This document shows positions 10,905-21,099 of a stretch of 64,000 bases of DNA, piece after piece; within the stretch, counting starts at the first letter, position 1, and every line of letters starts with the position of its first letter. The notes beneath the pieces are model-generated. The model worked only from the letters and a program-made list of their open reading frames with translations, searched no databases and was not told the origin of the DNA. A program made the position numbers and the translations under genes. This DNA comes from Takakia lepidozioides (Eukaryota; Streptophyta; Takakiopsida; Takakiales; Takakiaceae), in the NCBI GenBank assembly GCA_030704615.1, contig CM060731.1:45384001-45448000 (forward strand), in the 5' to 3' direction.

Positions 10905-12054
10905 CTTACCCTACACTTGGAACATGTCAGCATGGATCCACTTGGCCCTTTCCAGGGCTCCTAGGCTGGCACACGCATTGAGAAGACTGATGAATGTAAC
11001 CTTGTCAGCCATCACTCAGTCCCTTTGCATTTGCTCATAGATTTTGAGGGCCTCTTCACCATGACCACACTACAAGCACATCCTGCGACCATTGCACTCC
11101 ATGACACCACATCAGATTATCCATTTTGTCAAACACTTAATGTGCCTCTTTCACACTCAAGCATTTGGCATACATATGGACTAGGGTAGTCTCCAAATTA
11201 TTATATGACACAATTCCAGCTTCCTTGATGTCAGCATGGATCTACTTCCCTTTTTCCAGTGCTCCTAAGCTAGCACAGGCATCGACAATCGTAGTATGAG
11301 TGACTCTGTCAGGCATCACCCCTTCCGGTTGTATTTGCTCGTAGATTTTGAGAGCCTCTTCGCCATGTCCAAGCTGAGCATACCCTATGATCACGGCACT
11401 CCATGAGACCACACCGTGCTTAGACCTTCTGTCAAACACTTCACGCACATCCTTCACACTCCCGCAACTGGCATACATGTGGACAAGATCGGTGTCCAAA
11501 ATATTGTCCGACTGAATTCCAGTTTTGATGATGTCAGCATGGATTCCCCTGCCACTTTCCAGGGCTCCTTGGCTGACACATGCATTAAGGACGGTAGTGT
11601 ATGTGACCTTGTCAGGTGTCACCCCTTCCTCTTGCATTAGGCCATACATTGTGAGAGCCTCCTGAGCATACCCATGTTTGACATATCAGGTCATGATTAT
11701 AGTCCACATGAATATATTCCGTTTAGGCATTTTGTCAAAAATATGTTGTGCATCCATCATGCTCCCCCACTTGGCAGACAGGTTGAGAAGTCACTTTGTA
11801 TGATATGGGCATGCACCCGCTTACCCTCTGCCAGGGCTTCCATTTTGATGCAACCTTGCAAGAGATAGACATAGACAGACATAAGTATTGGAGTCTGCCT
11901 GAACACCCTGTTTGTCCAAAATATGCAGTGCCGCTTTCAGTCTGCCTTCCTTAGATAGTTCCATCAGGTCCCTACAGGTGACAGCTGAGATCTGGTTGAC
12001 ACTTGACACCCTCTCTTGGTCCCTTTCTGAAATAGTAGCCATAGTTTCACACAA
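10905..12054 (-). pseudogene. PLS-class PPR pseudogene 1
   Basis: On the minus strand an N-terminus (12054-11821: LSKEGRLKAALHILDKQG, then a THYVCLC-like segment) is followed by broken PPR repeats, the best preserved at 11649-11242: EEGVTPDKVTYTTVLNACV, HADIIKTGIQSDNI, VHMYASCGSVKD, GVVSWSAVIIGYAQLGHGEEAL. Stops and frameshifts occur at about 11650-11820 and below 11240, where more decayed repeats run to about 10905. No E or DYW domain follows. It is paralogous to the copies at 12.5-14.1 and 16.1-18.1 kb, and is probably a dead duplicate of an organellar RNA-editing/RNA-binding factor. Confidence 0.8.
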
Positions 12055-12084
12055 GCCTAGACCTTAGACTAGACTGCAACCACA

Positions 12085-12440
12085 AAGACAGCTCCCAAGA
12101 AGTGGTACAACTTGAACAGAACTTTCAAGCCCAGCCTGAAACAGAGATAAATCCACGGATAAAAGCAATCAGGACCATTTTGCACCTGTTGAGAGAAATG
12201 AGAAACATTGTAATAGAATACTGATCGACAAACAGAGGTGCAGGGACTGTGTTCTTGATGGTCCTGAAGGGCACGGGCACTCTGTGATTTGTATACCCCT
12301 GACATTGTAACAAATAATGGATATTGTCTTCAGGCCGCCTGCACACCGGGCATTGACAATCTCCCTTTCCTCTCTGCATCCGATTATTGTTCAAAAGTAG
12401 ACTCCCCACTCTGAGTTGAAATTTCAGTAGTGCCAAGGCG
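12085..12440 (-). pseudogene. LINE C-terminal zinc-knuckle fragment
   Basis: The minus-strand frame 12436-12125 reads LLKFQLRVGSLLLNNNRM, then CPVCRRPEDNIHYLLQC, the Cys-Cys-His-Cys arrangement typical of the end of non-LTR reverse transcriptase ORFs. It lies between the two minus-strand PPR pseudogenes and has no reverse transcriptase domain. Confidence 0.6.
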
Positions 12441-12549
12441 GCCCTTCACTCACCCATGTCACAAACTGGAAATGAGTTCACGGTTTTATGCCTAACTTTT
12501 GTTCGGACATTCTGCATGCTTCCAACATGGCCTTAGACACCTCAGCTGC

Positions 12550-14100
12550 CAAGTCAGCTTCATCTTAGAAGGGTTAGTGAAGCCTTTTGCTCTTCCTCCA
12601 TGGCATTCAATACAAATGGCGTGTCAGGCATATAACCTACCTTCTTCATATGCCCAGACAACCTTTCCAGCTCAGAATGGATTTCCTTAATTTGTGAATG
12701 CGAATTTCTTTGGAACAAATAAATGCACCTGGTTGTTGACTTCAATGGTGCTGAGCCCTGGCTCCTTTTTGACACCTCTGTCCTCCATCAATTTTCTCAC
12801 CTTTGCTTTCTCATCCCACTTTCCAGCCGCAGCATAGATGTTTGATAGTAGCACATAAGCTCCAGTGTGCTGTGGATCACTTTTGATAATGCTATTTGCC
12901 ACACGTTCTGCTATGTCAATGTCACCATGAATTCTGCAGGCACCTAGCAAGGCTCTCCACACCTCAGCATCTGGTCTGACTGGCATTTCTTTGATCAAGC
13001 CCTCTGCCTCATCCGGTCCCCCTGCACCGCCAAGGAGATCCACCATGCAGCCAAAATGATCCATTGTAGGAGTGAGGCCATAATCTCGACTCATGGAATC
13101 AAAATAGTGACGGCCTTCATCCACCAGGCCCACATGGCTACATGCAGGGAGAAGGGATATGAAAGTGATACCATCCGGCTTCAAGCCTTCCTATTGCATT
13201 TTGTGTGAATAATTGTAGGGCCTCCCTACCACACCCATGCTGAGCATACCCTCCAATCATCACACCCCATGAGACAACATTTTGATCAGCCATATTGTTG
13301 AACACTTTGCACGCATCCTTCATTCTCCCGCATTGGGAATACATATCAGCAAGGTCAGTCTCCAGAATGATATCTGGTGTAATTCCAGCTTTTATCATGT
13401 CAGCATGGATCTCTTTCCCCTTTTCCAGGGCTCCTATGCTTGCAAACCCATTAAGAACACCAAGGATGGTGACCTTGTTGGGCATCACTCCCTCCGATTG
13501 CATCCTTCATACTCCCACATTTGGCATACATGTCAACTAGAGTAGTCTCCAAAATGATATCTGGGGCAATCCCAGCTTGGGTGATGTCAGCATGGACCTC
13601 TTTGCCCTTTTCCAGGGCTACTTGGCTGGCACATGCATTGAGAATACAAATGATCGTGACCCTGTTGGGTGTCATCCTGTCTAATTGCAAATCTCCCAAG
13701 CTTCCATTCCACACCCATGCTTAGCATATCCTGTGATGATTATAGTCCAGGTAAACATATCCTGTTCAGGCATTTGTCAAACACTTGGCGTGCATCAACC
13801 AAGCTCCCACACTTGGCATACATGTTGACAAGGGTGTTGAGCAGGAAGATGTTTGGCTTGAATCCGCTTTGGATAATGTGGGTATGCACTTGCTTTCCCT
13901 CTGCCAGGTTTTTCATTTTGACACAATCTGGCAACAAGCACATATAAGTACTGCAGTCTGCCAAAATGCCGTGCTCATTTAAAATGTGCAGCGCCCCTTG
14001 TGGTCTGCCCGTTTTCCATAGTGCCCTCACATCCCCACAATTGACACAAGAGGTTGGTGGTGTGCTGATGGTGGAGGCAGTTCCCCTATTGCAAATCTGA
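12550..14100 (-). pseudogene. PLS-E-class PPR pseudogene 2, start of DYW only
   Basis: Five frame-shifted blocks in order on the minus strand are: N-terminus (14030-13740: GRPQGALHILNEHG, GKQVHTHIIQSGFKPNIFLL, VNMYAKCGSLVDARQVFDK); PPR (13714-13515: TPNRVTIICILNACASQ); PPR (13503-13205: NVVSWGVMIGGYAQHGCGREAL); E/E+ region (13184-12690: LLPACSHVGLVDEGRHYF, GAYVLLSNIYAAAGKWDEKAKVRK, KKEPGLSTIEVNNQVHLF); and the start of a DYW domain (to about 12560: KEIHSELERLSGHMKKVGY). Near 13505 KCGSMKDA jumps straight to QSEGVMPNKVT, a deletion of most of a repeat. The 5' flank near 14050-14150 is clearly similar to that of the plus-strand gene at 16.04-16.14 kb. Confidence 0.85.
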
Positions 14101-14519
14101 TGTTAAACAAACAAATTTGCCTGATTCAGGCCTGCCATCCTGCATGACTCTAAATTCTTAGTACAAACCTTCCCATACAAAATTTCAAAGAAATCTCTCC
14201 ATGACAACAGGCTTCGCGCTATCAATTTATCAGAGGGAGGCTCTTCCGCTTCCAACAAGCCAGCAAGCATAGGATGCCAATATTTGCAACCAAAGCTGCA
14301 ACAACAGCCGCACCAGCACCCAAAATCTTCGCAGGAACTATGATGATGGGAATCTCTCCTTCTTGCCTCTGTCACATACACTCACCCCTCTCAACATCAG
14401 TGGTATCTCAGTCCATTCGCATCTACAAAGCAATGCCAAGGAGCTCAACAAATATAAGAGTTTCACTCGAGTCTTTGAAAATCGCCGTCTCTGCGAACTT
14501 CCGTTACAACCGACACACA

Positions 14520-14800
14520 GAAATGACGACGACGACGTGGCTGACGACGATGACGTGGTAACGATGACGTGGCAATATGGCACCCTATATCTGCTCTGCG
14601 CTAAACTAGCTCTCGACCTTCTTTCGTCGCTAGAATTCGGCACCAATCCCCACCCAATATTTGATCGAATATTCTAGTGACGACTTGGTGATTGGAGACT
14701 AGTTTTAGTGTAGAGCAGGAATAGGGTGCCATAGTGCCATGTCATCATTGTCAGCCACGTCGTTGTCATAATTGTCTTAATCTGCCCAAAAAACGAACTG
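14520..14800. repeat. Imperfect inverted repeat (near-palindrome) centred near 14660
   Basis: The left arm read on the minus strand (GAATTCTAGCGACGA, CTAGTTTAGCGCAGAGCAG, AGGGTGCCATATTGCCACG, GTCAGCCACGTCGTCG) matches the right arm on the plus strand (GAATATTCTAGTGACGA, CTAGTTTTAGTGTAGAGCAG, AGGGTGCCATAGTGCCATG, GTCAGCCACGTCGTTG). Arms are over 100 bp with a short centre. The left arm leads into PPR pseudogene 2; the right arm leads to a DYW tail, as expected for an inverted duplication of a PPR gene's 5' region. Confidence 0.75.
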
Positions 14801-14825
14801 GTTTTTGAAAATTGTTATGGTCACC

Positions 14826-14906
14826 AGTTGTGACTGCCACACAGCCACCAAGTTGACTTCAAGATGAGATTTGCTCTTGTGGGGGTTGTTGGTGAAAGAA
14901 GCGTCA
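14826..14906 (+). pseudogene. DYW-domain tail remnant
   Basis: GTGACTGCCACACAGCCACC followed by CAAGTTGACTTC and TGCTCTTGTGGGGGTTGTTGG matches the [12 protein letters not shown] and CSCGDYW segments of the DYW domain at 19.4-19.6 kb, with the stretch between them deleted. It is too short and decayed to act. Confidence 0.6.
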
Positions 14907-16040
14907 TGCATGAAAGGTGCTTTGCTGCAAACTAGAGGGAAGAAAGCTCATACGATTCACTATGTTTGTAAGCAAAGAGTAAGAAACATGTGTTTCTCAC
15001 TGCATGCACCAGTCTGTACTGTATGAACTGCCCATGGTGGTGAGTATACCTGAGGGCAGCAGCAAGTCGTGGAAAACCTGAAGACATGAAGGCAATCCTG
15101 GAATGGGTGGATTGGAAGCTTCCACCACAAAGGGTTGAACAACAGGGTGCTCAAGACTTAAGAAGGCTAGGTGAGGACGATTTTCTTTGGATTGACTGCG
15201 GAGGGCCTGGGGTACATGCTGAGGCAGGAGGCTTCATGTTGATTATTTCTAATTTCATCCTCTAGTTTTTCGCCTGAGAGAAAGGAGTGGAGGGTTATGT
15301 AGTTGTAACCATGTCGAAGAACCCATAGCCCACCTAGAGCACGCACTTCAGAGTCAGTCTAAGTGAGCATTTTCAGATAAGAATGAAGAGCACACTGTAT
15401 TAATGATAAAGTGGGGCTCAATTATGTAGGCTGTGATAAAATTTTAAGAAGAGGGCTTCTCTTTGAGATTCTATGCACTGGATTGTATCTCAGGTTGCTT
15501 GTATTGCAAAGAATTGTCAATTCAAAGAGGAAAGAGCAGTTCTTAGCGTTGCAATCTGTAGCTACTCTTCCTTGTTAGAAGGGTATGAATTAGGTTGTTT
15601 TCAGGGTTGTTCCCTGATTTCTGAAGATGCTTGGAAATTTGGGACGGTAGCGGGGTCTGTGTGATTGAAGCTATGCTTGCTCAGTTGCCCACTGCTGGTT
15701 TTCACAGAGAAGTCCAAGATCACCAGCTGTCAGACATAAGACTACTAAGGAGGTGCTTTGGACTGAGGGCTGGTTGAACCCTCCTTGGATGAAAGCAGAG
15801 CTAGCTGCCATGATAGAAGGTCCAGCACAACATATTGATGGTTCTGATGCTGATGGACACCACATCGCAACTGGTCAAATATACATCAGGTAATGGTTTG
15901 ATGATGATTTCATGGTTAAGGAGATAGAATTGGTAGTTTATTGTCAAAAGTACATGACAGCAGTTGTTTGTAACCCTGTTGATTTGCAGCAAGGGGCCTG
16001 AAGAGATCTTTCTCTGAAATTTCTAGCAGTTTTTCTCTGA
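14907..16040. other. Interval upstream of the PPR gene
   Basis: No confident coding sequence. It presumably holds the promoter and 5' UTR of the plus-strand PPR gene. The last part (16040-16140) is similar to the 5' flank of PPR pseudogene 2. Small frames at 15473-15664 and 15671-15865 show no family features. Confidence 0.4.
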
Positions 16041-16137
16041 GTTGGATTGAAAAGGTTGTGCATAAGGGATTTGAGTCTGCAGACAGGATTGAATCAGACA
16101 CAGTTGTTTGTTGGACAGCAGATTTGCGGCAGGGGAT

Positions 16138-18075
16138 ATGCCTCCACCATCTCCACTGCTTTTGACAGAGGACCAACTGAGGGGTTCAACAAGGACAGTG
16201 GCAGCTGTGGGGAATGTAAGGAACAGAGGACAACAAGGCAATCATCAAGCAGTCACAGATACTTTTGCCCGTCTCTTGCAGGAGTGTATCAAGAAGAATG
16301 ACATAGCTAAGGGAAAGCAGGTGCACACCCAGATTATCCAAAGTGGATTCGAGCCTAGCGTCTTTTTACTCAACACCCTCGTCAACATGTATGCTAAGTG
16401 CGGGTGTGTGGTGGATGCACACCAAGTGTTTGAGAAAATGCCTAAGCGGAATCTGTTTACATGGACAATAATGATAGCAGGATATGCCAAGCTTGGGTGT
16501 AGTAGGGAGGCTCTTGAGATCTATGAACAAATGCAACGGGGAGGGGTGACCCCTGACAAGGTCACGTTCATATCTGTTGTTAATGCGTGTGCTAGCCTAG
16601 GAGCACTAGAAAAGGGCAGAAAGATCCATGCTGACATTATCAAAGCCAGGATTGGATCATATATAAATTTGGAGAATACCCTTATTGACATGTATTTCAA
16701 GTGCGGAAGCATAAAGGATGCAAGACAAGTGTTCGACTACCTGGTGAAGCGAGATGTGGTCTCATGGAGTGCAATGATCGCAGGATATGCTCGGCATAGG
16801 TGTGGCGAGGAAGCTTTCAAGATCTATGAGCAAATGCAACAGGAAGGGGTGATGCCTGACAGGGTCACATTCATTTGTGTTCTCAATGTGTGTGCCAGCC
16901 TAAAAGCTTTGGAAAAGGGCAAGGAGGTCCACTGTGACATGATCAAAGCTGGAATTACATCATATATAAATTTGGAGAACACCCTTGTTGACATGTATGC
17001 TAAATGTGGAAGTGTAAGGGATGCGCGTCAAGTATTCGACAAAATGGTCCAACGAGATGTGGTCTCGTGGAATGCCATGATCATAGGATATGCCCAGCAT
17101 GGGTATAGTAGGGAAGCTTTTCTGATCTATAAGCAAATGATACAGGAAGCGGTGATACCCAACAAGGTCACATTCATTTGCATTCTCAATGCGTTTGCCA
17201 GCCTAGGGGCCCTGAAAAATGGCATCGAGGTTCATGAGGAAATCAGGAAAGCAGGAATTGTGCCAGATATCATTCTTGAGACAGCCCTTGTGGGTATGTA
17301 TGCCAAATGCGGGAGTGTACAGGATGCACGTCAAGTGTTCGACAATATGGCTAAACGAAATGTCGTCTCGTGGAATGCCATGATTGCAGGATATGCCGAG
17401 CATGGGCGTGGCAGGGAAGCTTTCAAGATCTATGAACAAATGCTACAGGAAGGGGTGATGCCCGACAAGGTCACGTTCATCGGTATTCTAAATGCGTGTG
17501 CCAGCTTGGCAGTCTTGGAAAAGGGCAAAGAACTACACGCCGACATCAGTAAGAGTAGAATTGCCCCTGATATTATTTTGCAGAATACCCTTGTTGACAT
17601 GTATGCCAACTGTGGGAGCATAAAGGATGCGCATCAAGTGTTTGACAATATGGCTGAACGAAATGTGGTCTCATGGAATGTGATGATTGCAGGATATGCT
17701 CAGCATGGATGTGGAAGGGAGGCCCTCCAGCTATTTGAACGTATGCAACAGGAAGGCTTGAAGCCGGATGAAATCACCTTTATATGTCTCCTCTCTGCAT
17801 GTAGCCATGTGGGTCTAGTGGATGAAGGTCGTCATTACTTTGATTGCATGAGCCACGATCATGGCCTCACTCCTATGGTGGAGCATTTCAGCTGTGTGGT
17901 GGACCTTCTTGGCCGTGGAGGGCGATTGGATGAAGCAGAGGATTTCATTAACAAAATGCCAATGGAACCAGATGCTTCGGTGTGGGGAGCCTTGGTTGGT
18001 GCCTGCAGGATTCATGGCAATGTGGAACTAGCAGAACGTGCATCAAAATGTCTTCTCCAATGGGATCCACTGTAG
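16138..18075 (+). CDS. PLS-class PPR protein, truncated within the E region
   Basis: This uninterrupted frame codes for about 645 residues from the first ATG (16138). PPR proteins bind organellar RNA, one base per repeat, and act in editing, splicing or stability. After an N-terminal stretch come five P-L-S triplets, each 101 codons (303 bp): VNMYAKCGxxxDAxQVF, RNVVSWNAMIAGYAQHG, DKVTFIxxLNACASLxALEKG. A final repeat runs into an E-type domain (ACSHVGLVDEGRHYF, VVDLLGRGGRLDEAEDFINK, VWGALVGACRIHGNVELAER) that stops at WDPL. After the TAG the same frame continues as a degraded E/E+ region (SATCVLL, WWDGKENVRK) to about 18.27 kb, so the gene has lost its end and any DYW domain. It may still be expressed as an RNA-binding E-type protein needing a partner deaminase, or be an early pseudogene. 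No presequence was evaluated. Confidence 0.8.
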   Translation: MPPPSPLLLTEDQLRGSTRTVAAVGNVRNRGQQGNHQAVTDTFARLLQECIKKNDIAKGKQVHTQIIQSGFEPSVFLLNTLVNMYAKCGCVVDAHQVFEKMPKRNLFTWTIMIAGYAKLGCSREALEIYEQMQRGGVTPDKVTFISVVNACASLGALEKGRKIHADIIKARIGSYINLENTLIDMYFKCGSIKDARQVFDYLVKRDVVSWSAMIAGYARHRCGEEAFKIYEQMQQEGVMPDRVTFICVLNVCASLKALEKGKEVHCDMIKAGITSYINLENTLVDMYAKCGSVRDARQVFDKMVQRDVVSWNAMIIGYAQHGYSREAFLIYKQMIQEAVIPNKVTFICILNAFASLGALKNGIEVHEEIRKAGIVPDIILETALVGMYAKCGSVQDARQVFDNMAKRNVVSWNAMIAGYAEHGRGREAFKIYEQMLQEGVMPDKVTFIGILNACASLAVLEKGKELHADISKSRIAPDIILQNTLVDMYANCGSIKDAHQVFDNMAERNVVSWNVMIAGYAQHGCGREALQLFERMQQEGLKPDEITFICLLSACSHVGLVDEGRHYFDCMSHDHGLTPMVEHFSCVVDLLGRGGRLDEAEDFINKMPMEPDASVWGALVGACRIHGNVELAERASKCLLQWDPL

Positions 18076-18340
18076 TCTGCAACTTGTGTGCTGCTATTGA
18101 ATTTTTCTGCTGCACGTGGTTGGTGGGATGGTAAAGAAAATGTGAGAAAAATGGAGGACATTGGTGTCAGAAGAAGCCAGTGTACCACTGCATTAAGTTT
18201 GACAACCAGGTTGTTGATGACACATTACATCCACCAAGTGGGGAGATTCATAATGAGGTGAGCAGATTTGGGGAGATGAAGGATGGTCTGCCAAGACACT
18301 GTAAGGGCATAAATGGAATTTCTTCTTAGCCAGCACAGGT
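18076..18340 (+). pseudogene. Decayed E/E+ remainder of the PPR gene
   Basis: Directly after the stop at 18073-18075, translation in the same frame gives CVLLLNFSAARGWWDGKENV and then residues corresponding to KKPGxSTIEVxNQV and the start of a DYW-like segment (HPQ..EIHNELSRLGEMKDG in shifted frames). This matches the E/E+ region of PPR pseudogene 2 at 12.7-12.9 kb and shows what the 16.1 kb gene has lost. Confidence 0.65.
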
Positions 18341-18351
18341 AGAAGCGGGCA

Positions 18352-18665
18352 TTATAAGAAGCTTTGGAGACCTACGAGCAAATGATGTGGGAAGGGGTGA
18401 AACCAGACGGGGTCACGTTCATTTGTGTTTGTAATGCATGTGCAAGCCTGGCAGCCCTGGAAAAGGGCAAAGAGGTCCATGGTGACATCATCAAAGCTGG
18501 AATTGTTCCAGATGTCATTCTGAACACTACCTTGGTGGACATGTATGCAAAAGGCGGTCAAAGATGCGAAGGCAGTGTTCAACAATATGGCTGAACGAAA
18601 TGTGGTATTGTGGAACTCGATGATCGCAGGATATGCCCAGCATGGGTGCGTTTCATTTGCTTCAC
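18352..18665 (+). pseudogene. Single PPR-triplet fragment
   Basis: ALETYEQMMWEGVKPDGVTF leads into NACASLAALEKGKEVHGDII, then VDMYAK and, after a frameshift near 18553, NNMAERNVVLWNSMIAGYAQ. This is about one P-L-S triplet closely similar to the repeats at 16.4-17.8 kb. It has no start and ends in unrelated sequence. Confidence 0.75.
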
Positions 18666-18794
18666 ATTCTGAGTAGCAGCTTTTGTATTGCACATCTGCC
18701 TAAACAACACCATCAGATTGGAGGAAGCTGCCTATGGTAGTACCATTGTGATAAGTAGGGTTGGGGTGTCTGCTAGAAAAACATTAGGTTGTCA

Positions 18795-19584
18795 ATGTTG
18801 GCGGCTTGCAGCAAGGGGAGGATCTATGCATTATTGGTGCCGAGGCCGGGATGGCTGAAGGAGCAGGATGGAGTGTGGGTCCAGATTCATCCGAGAGGGT
18901 CAGATTTCAAGTACAAGATTACTTCTGAGTCTCTGTGGATTGATAGCTATAAGAAACCTGCATGGGTACATGTTCAACTGGAAGCAGCGGCAGCTGCACA
19001 GTGGATAGAATCAGGCACCTCCACTATGACCACAGCTTCCAAAAGAGGACCAAGAGAGGGAATCCATAATACCTCTTCTCGACATATCAGGACACTATGT
19101 GAGGCAGGGCACCTCAAGGAGGCTCTACAGATTTTGAACCAAGGAGGTATTTCAGATACTTACGTCTGTCTCTTGCATATGTGCATCAAGATGAAAGGCC
19201 TGCAAGCCGGAAAGCAGGTGCTCGCTCACATACAAAGTGCATCCCAAAATTGAGGAAATCCATGCTGAGCTGAGAAGATTGTCTGGGCAGATGAAGGAGG
19301 GAGGGTATGTGCCTGACACGCGCTTTGTATTACATGATGTCGGGGAGGAGCAAAAGGAATTTTCTCTTTGCCTCCACAGTGAGAAGCTGGCCATTGGTTT
19401 TGGGCTGATTAGCACAGCCCCTGGTACGCCTCTGCGTGTCATCAAGAATCTTCGGGTGTGTGGTGATTGCCACACCGCCACCAAGTTCATCTCAAAGATA
19501 GTTGGTCGAGCAATTGTGGTACGGGATGCTAACCGCTTTCACCACTTTGAAGGTGCGGTTTGTTCTTGTGGGGATTACTGGTGA
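18795..19584 (+). pseudogene. Collapsed PPR-DYW gene: N-terminus joined to DYW deaminase domain
   Basis: The first frame (ATG at about 18795 to 19253) ends with the PPR N-terminal pattern RHIRTLCEAGHLKEALQILN and [19 protein letters not shown]. At about 19230 the sequence passes, with a +1 shift, into [20 protein letters not shown] and a complete DYW cytidine deaminase domain: [10 protein letters not shown] (HxE zinc/catalytic motif), [10 protein letters not shown] (CxxCH), [19 protein letters not shown] and stop at 19582-19584. All PPR repeats are missing, so a large internal deletion is inferred. Without a frame correction or a small intron the DYW part is not joined to the start codon. The DYW domain itself has all its metal and catalytic residues and could be made from an internal start. 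DYW domains edit C to U in organelle RNA. Confidence 0.75.
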
Positions 19585-20520
19585 AAACATTTTTTCCCTG
19601 GAAAAGGGGCAAGTGTCTTGCTTCATTCATGATCTGCACAGCTATCTCGTACATCCACTATCGATCCTGAGAATATAGGCTCTGTTGTACTGTTTGAGAC
19701 ATTTCCTCCTGCAACCTTTCAAAGAGCCCATAGTGCCCTGCAGGCCCCAATTGCGGTTTCTGCCCAGCTCCCACCTTCTGCAAAAAGCTTTGAATTTGGA
19801 TCGCCAAAATGGTCCAAGTACCACCAGGAGACTCTGCTCTTAGATCTGGGAGCATTTGAACAGACCTGGGAAGACAGTAGAACCCATACTGTCAAACACT
19901 GCAAATTTTCACCACTGTCGGATGCAACAAAGTCCAACACTGCACATCCCACACCTTCAATGCATCCAAGCCAGAGGTTTCTTCTTTGCTTTACTTGTTT
20001 GCCAGACTAAACTGGCTAGTACATCCTCCCACCAAAATCCACAAGGTTCAGCAGAAACCACCTGGTTGGATTACATGCATGGAGGTATACTGAAGTTCAG
20101 CAGGTCCATCATCCATACTTTCAACACTTCAGCAAAAATTTCTGAGTTATTACCTTCATCAAAGTAGAACGTACAGGCTGGGGAATGCGTTTGGAGGTAA
20201 TACTTTTTGTCCCAAGTTTGATAAGATCTCCAATGTATTGCTGTTCACATCATTTGTAAAACTTGCCCCTCATGTATCAATCAGACACCCTTACACCGCA
20301 ATGTGGAAGCTTGTTTAGGCATGCAATTCATTAAGGATACACCAGCTCTTTTGTAGTGCACATTCAATGACATGAATTTTGTGTGAAGTTATGCCACCCA
20401 ACCTCCTGAATCAACTGGCAAGTATAGTTGCCTACCTTGCAAATTTGCAATCTGTAGGAGAGCATGCTGTGAATGCTCTCCTAGAGATTTGACTATACTG
20501 TTACAAGGAACAGATAAGGT
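19585..20520. other. Interval without recognised genes
   Basis: No gene recognised. The minus-strand frame around 19855-19640 (QIQSFLQKVGAGQKPQLGPA) is compositionally protein-like but shows no family motif I can name. Confidence 0.35.
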
Positions 20521-20559
20521 ATGATCTTTTTGCTACTTCTTGAAAAAGCTGCTTTGGTG

Positions 20560-20700
20560 AATCTGTCACTCTCTATGATGCTCTCCTACTACTGGAGTGA
20601 GCCCCTCACAAAGGTGTCTGTTCCCTCTAGTTCCGCCCAAACTATGACCACAAGCTATAACAAACAACTTCTTATGAGTGCATTCTATGAGACTGTCCTT
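20560..20700 (+). repeat. Dispersed repeat family B, copy outside VAC14
   Basis: The order CTACTACTGGAGTGAGCCCC, TCACAAAGGTGTCTGTTCCC, TTCCGCCCAAACT, GACCACAAGC and CTTATGAGTGCATTCT matches several blocks at 45.3-46.3 kb inside a VAC14 intron. The nature of the element is unknown. Confidence 0.6.
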
Positions 20701-21099
20701 ATAGGGTCTAAGACCCAAGAATTCCAAATGGATTGCATTAGAGAGGGTTGCAAGGTAGCACTTTCCAAGGTGTAAGGAATGGTGTCACAAAGCAAATTGC
20801 ATCCAAACATGCTCCCTTCTATATGGGGGTGCATTGCATGGCACTTTTGGAAAAGTCCATATGTAGCCATAGGCTTGCTCCAAATGCTCCAAATCCCATG
20901 AAGTTTATTGGAGCAGGTCCGCCACCTCATGGGCTATAAATGACCTTAAAAAGAATGAGTGAAAATTAATGTCATCTGCAAAAGTGAGTAGGGTGGGGGT
21001 CAGAAAAATGTTGGACCGCAAAGTTGAATATGTATGTAGCTTCCCCTGATTGGCCGCACCGTAAGTTCACTTGACCTCCTGTATTTCATTTTGGACGGA

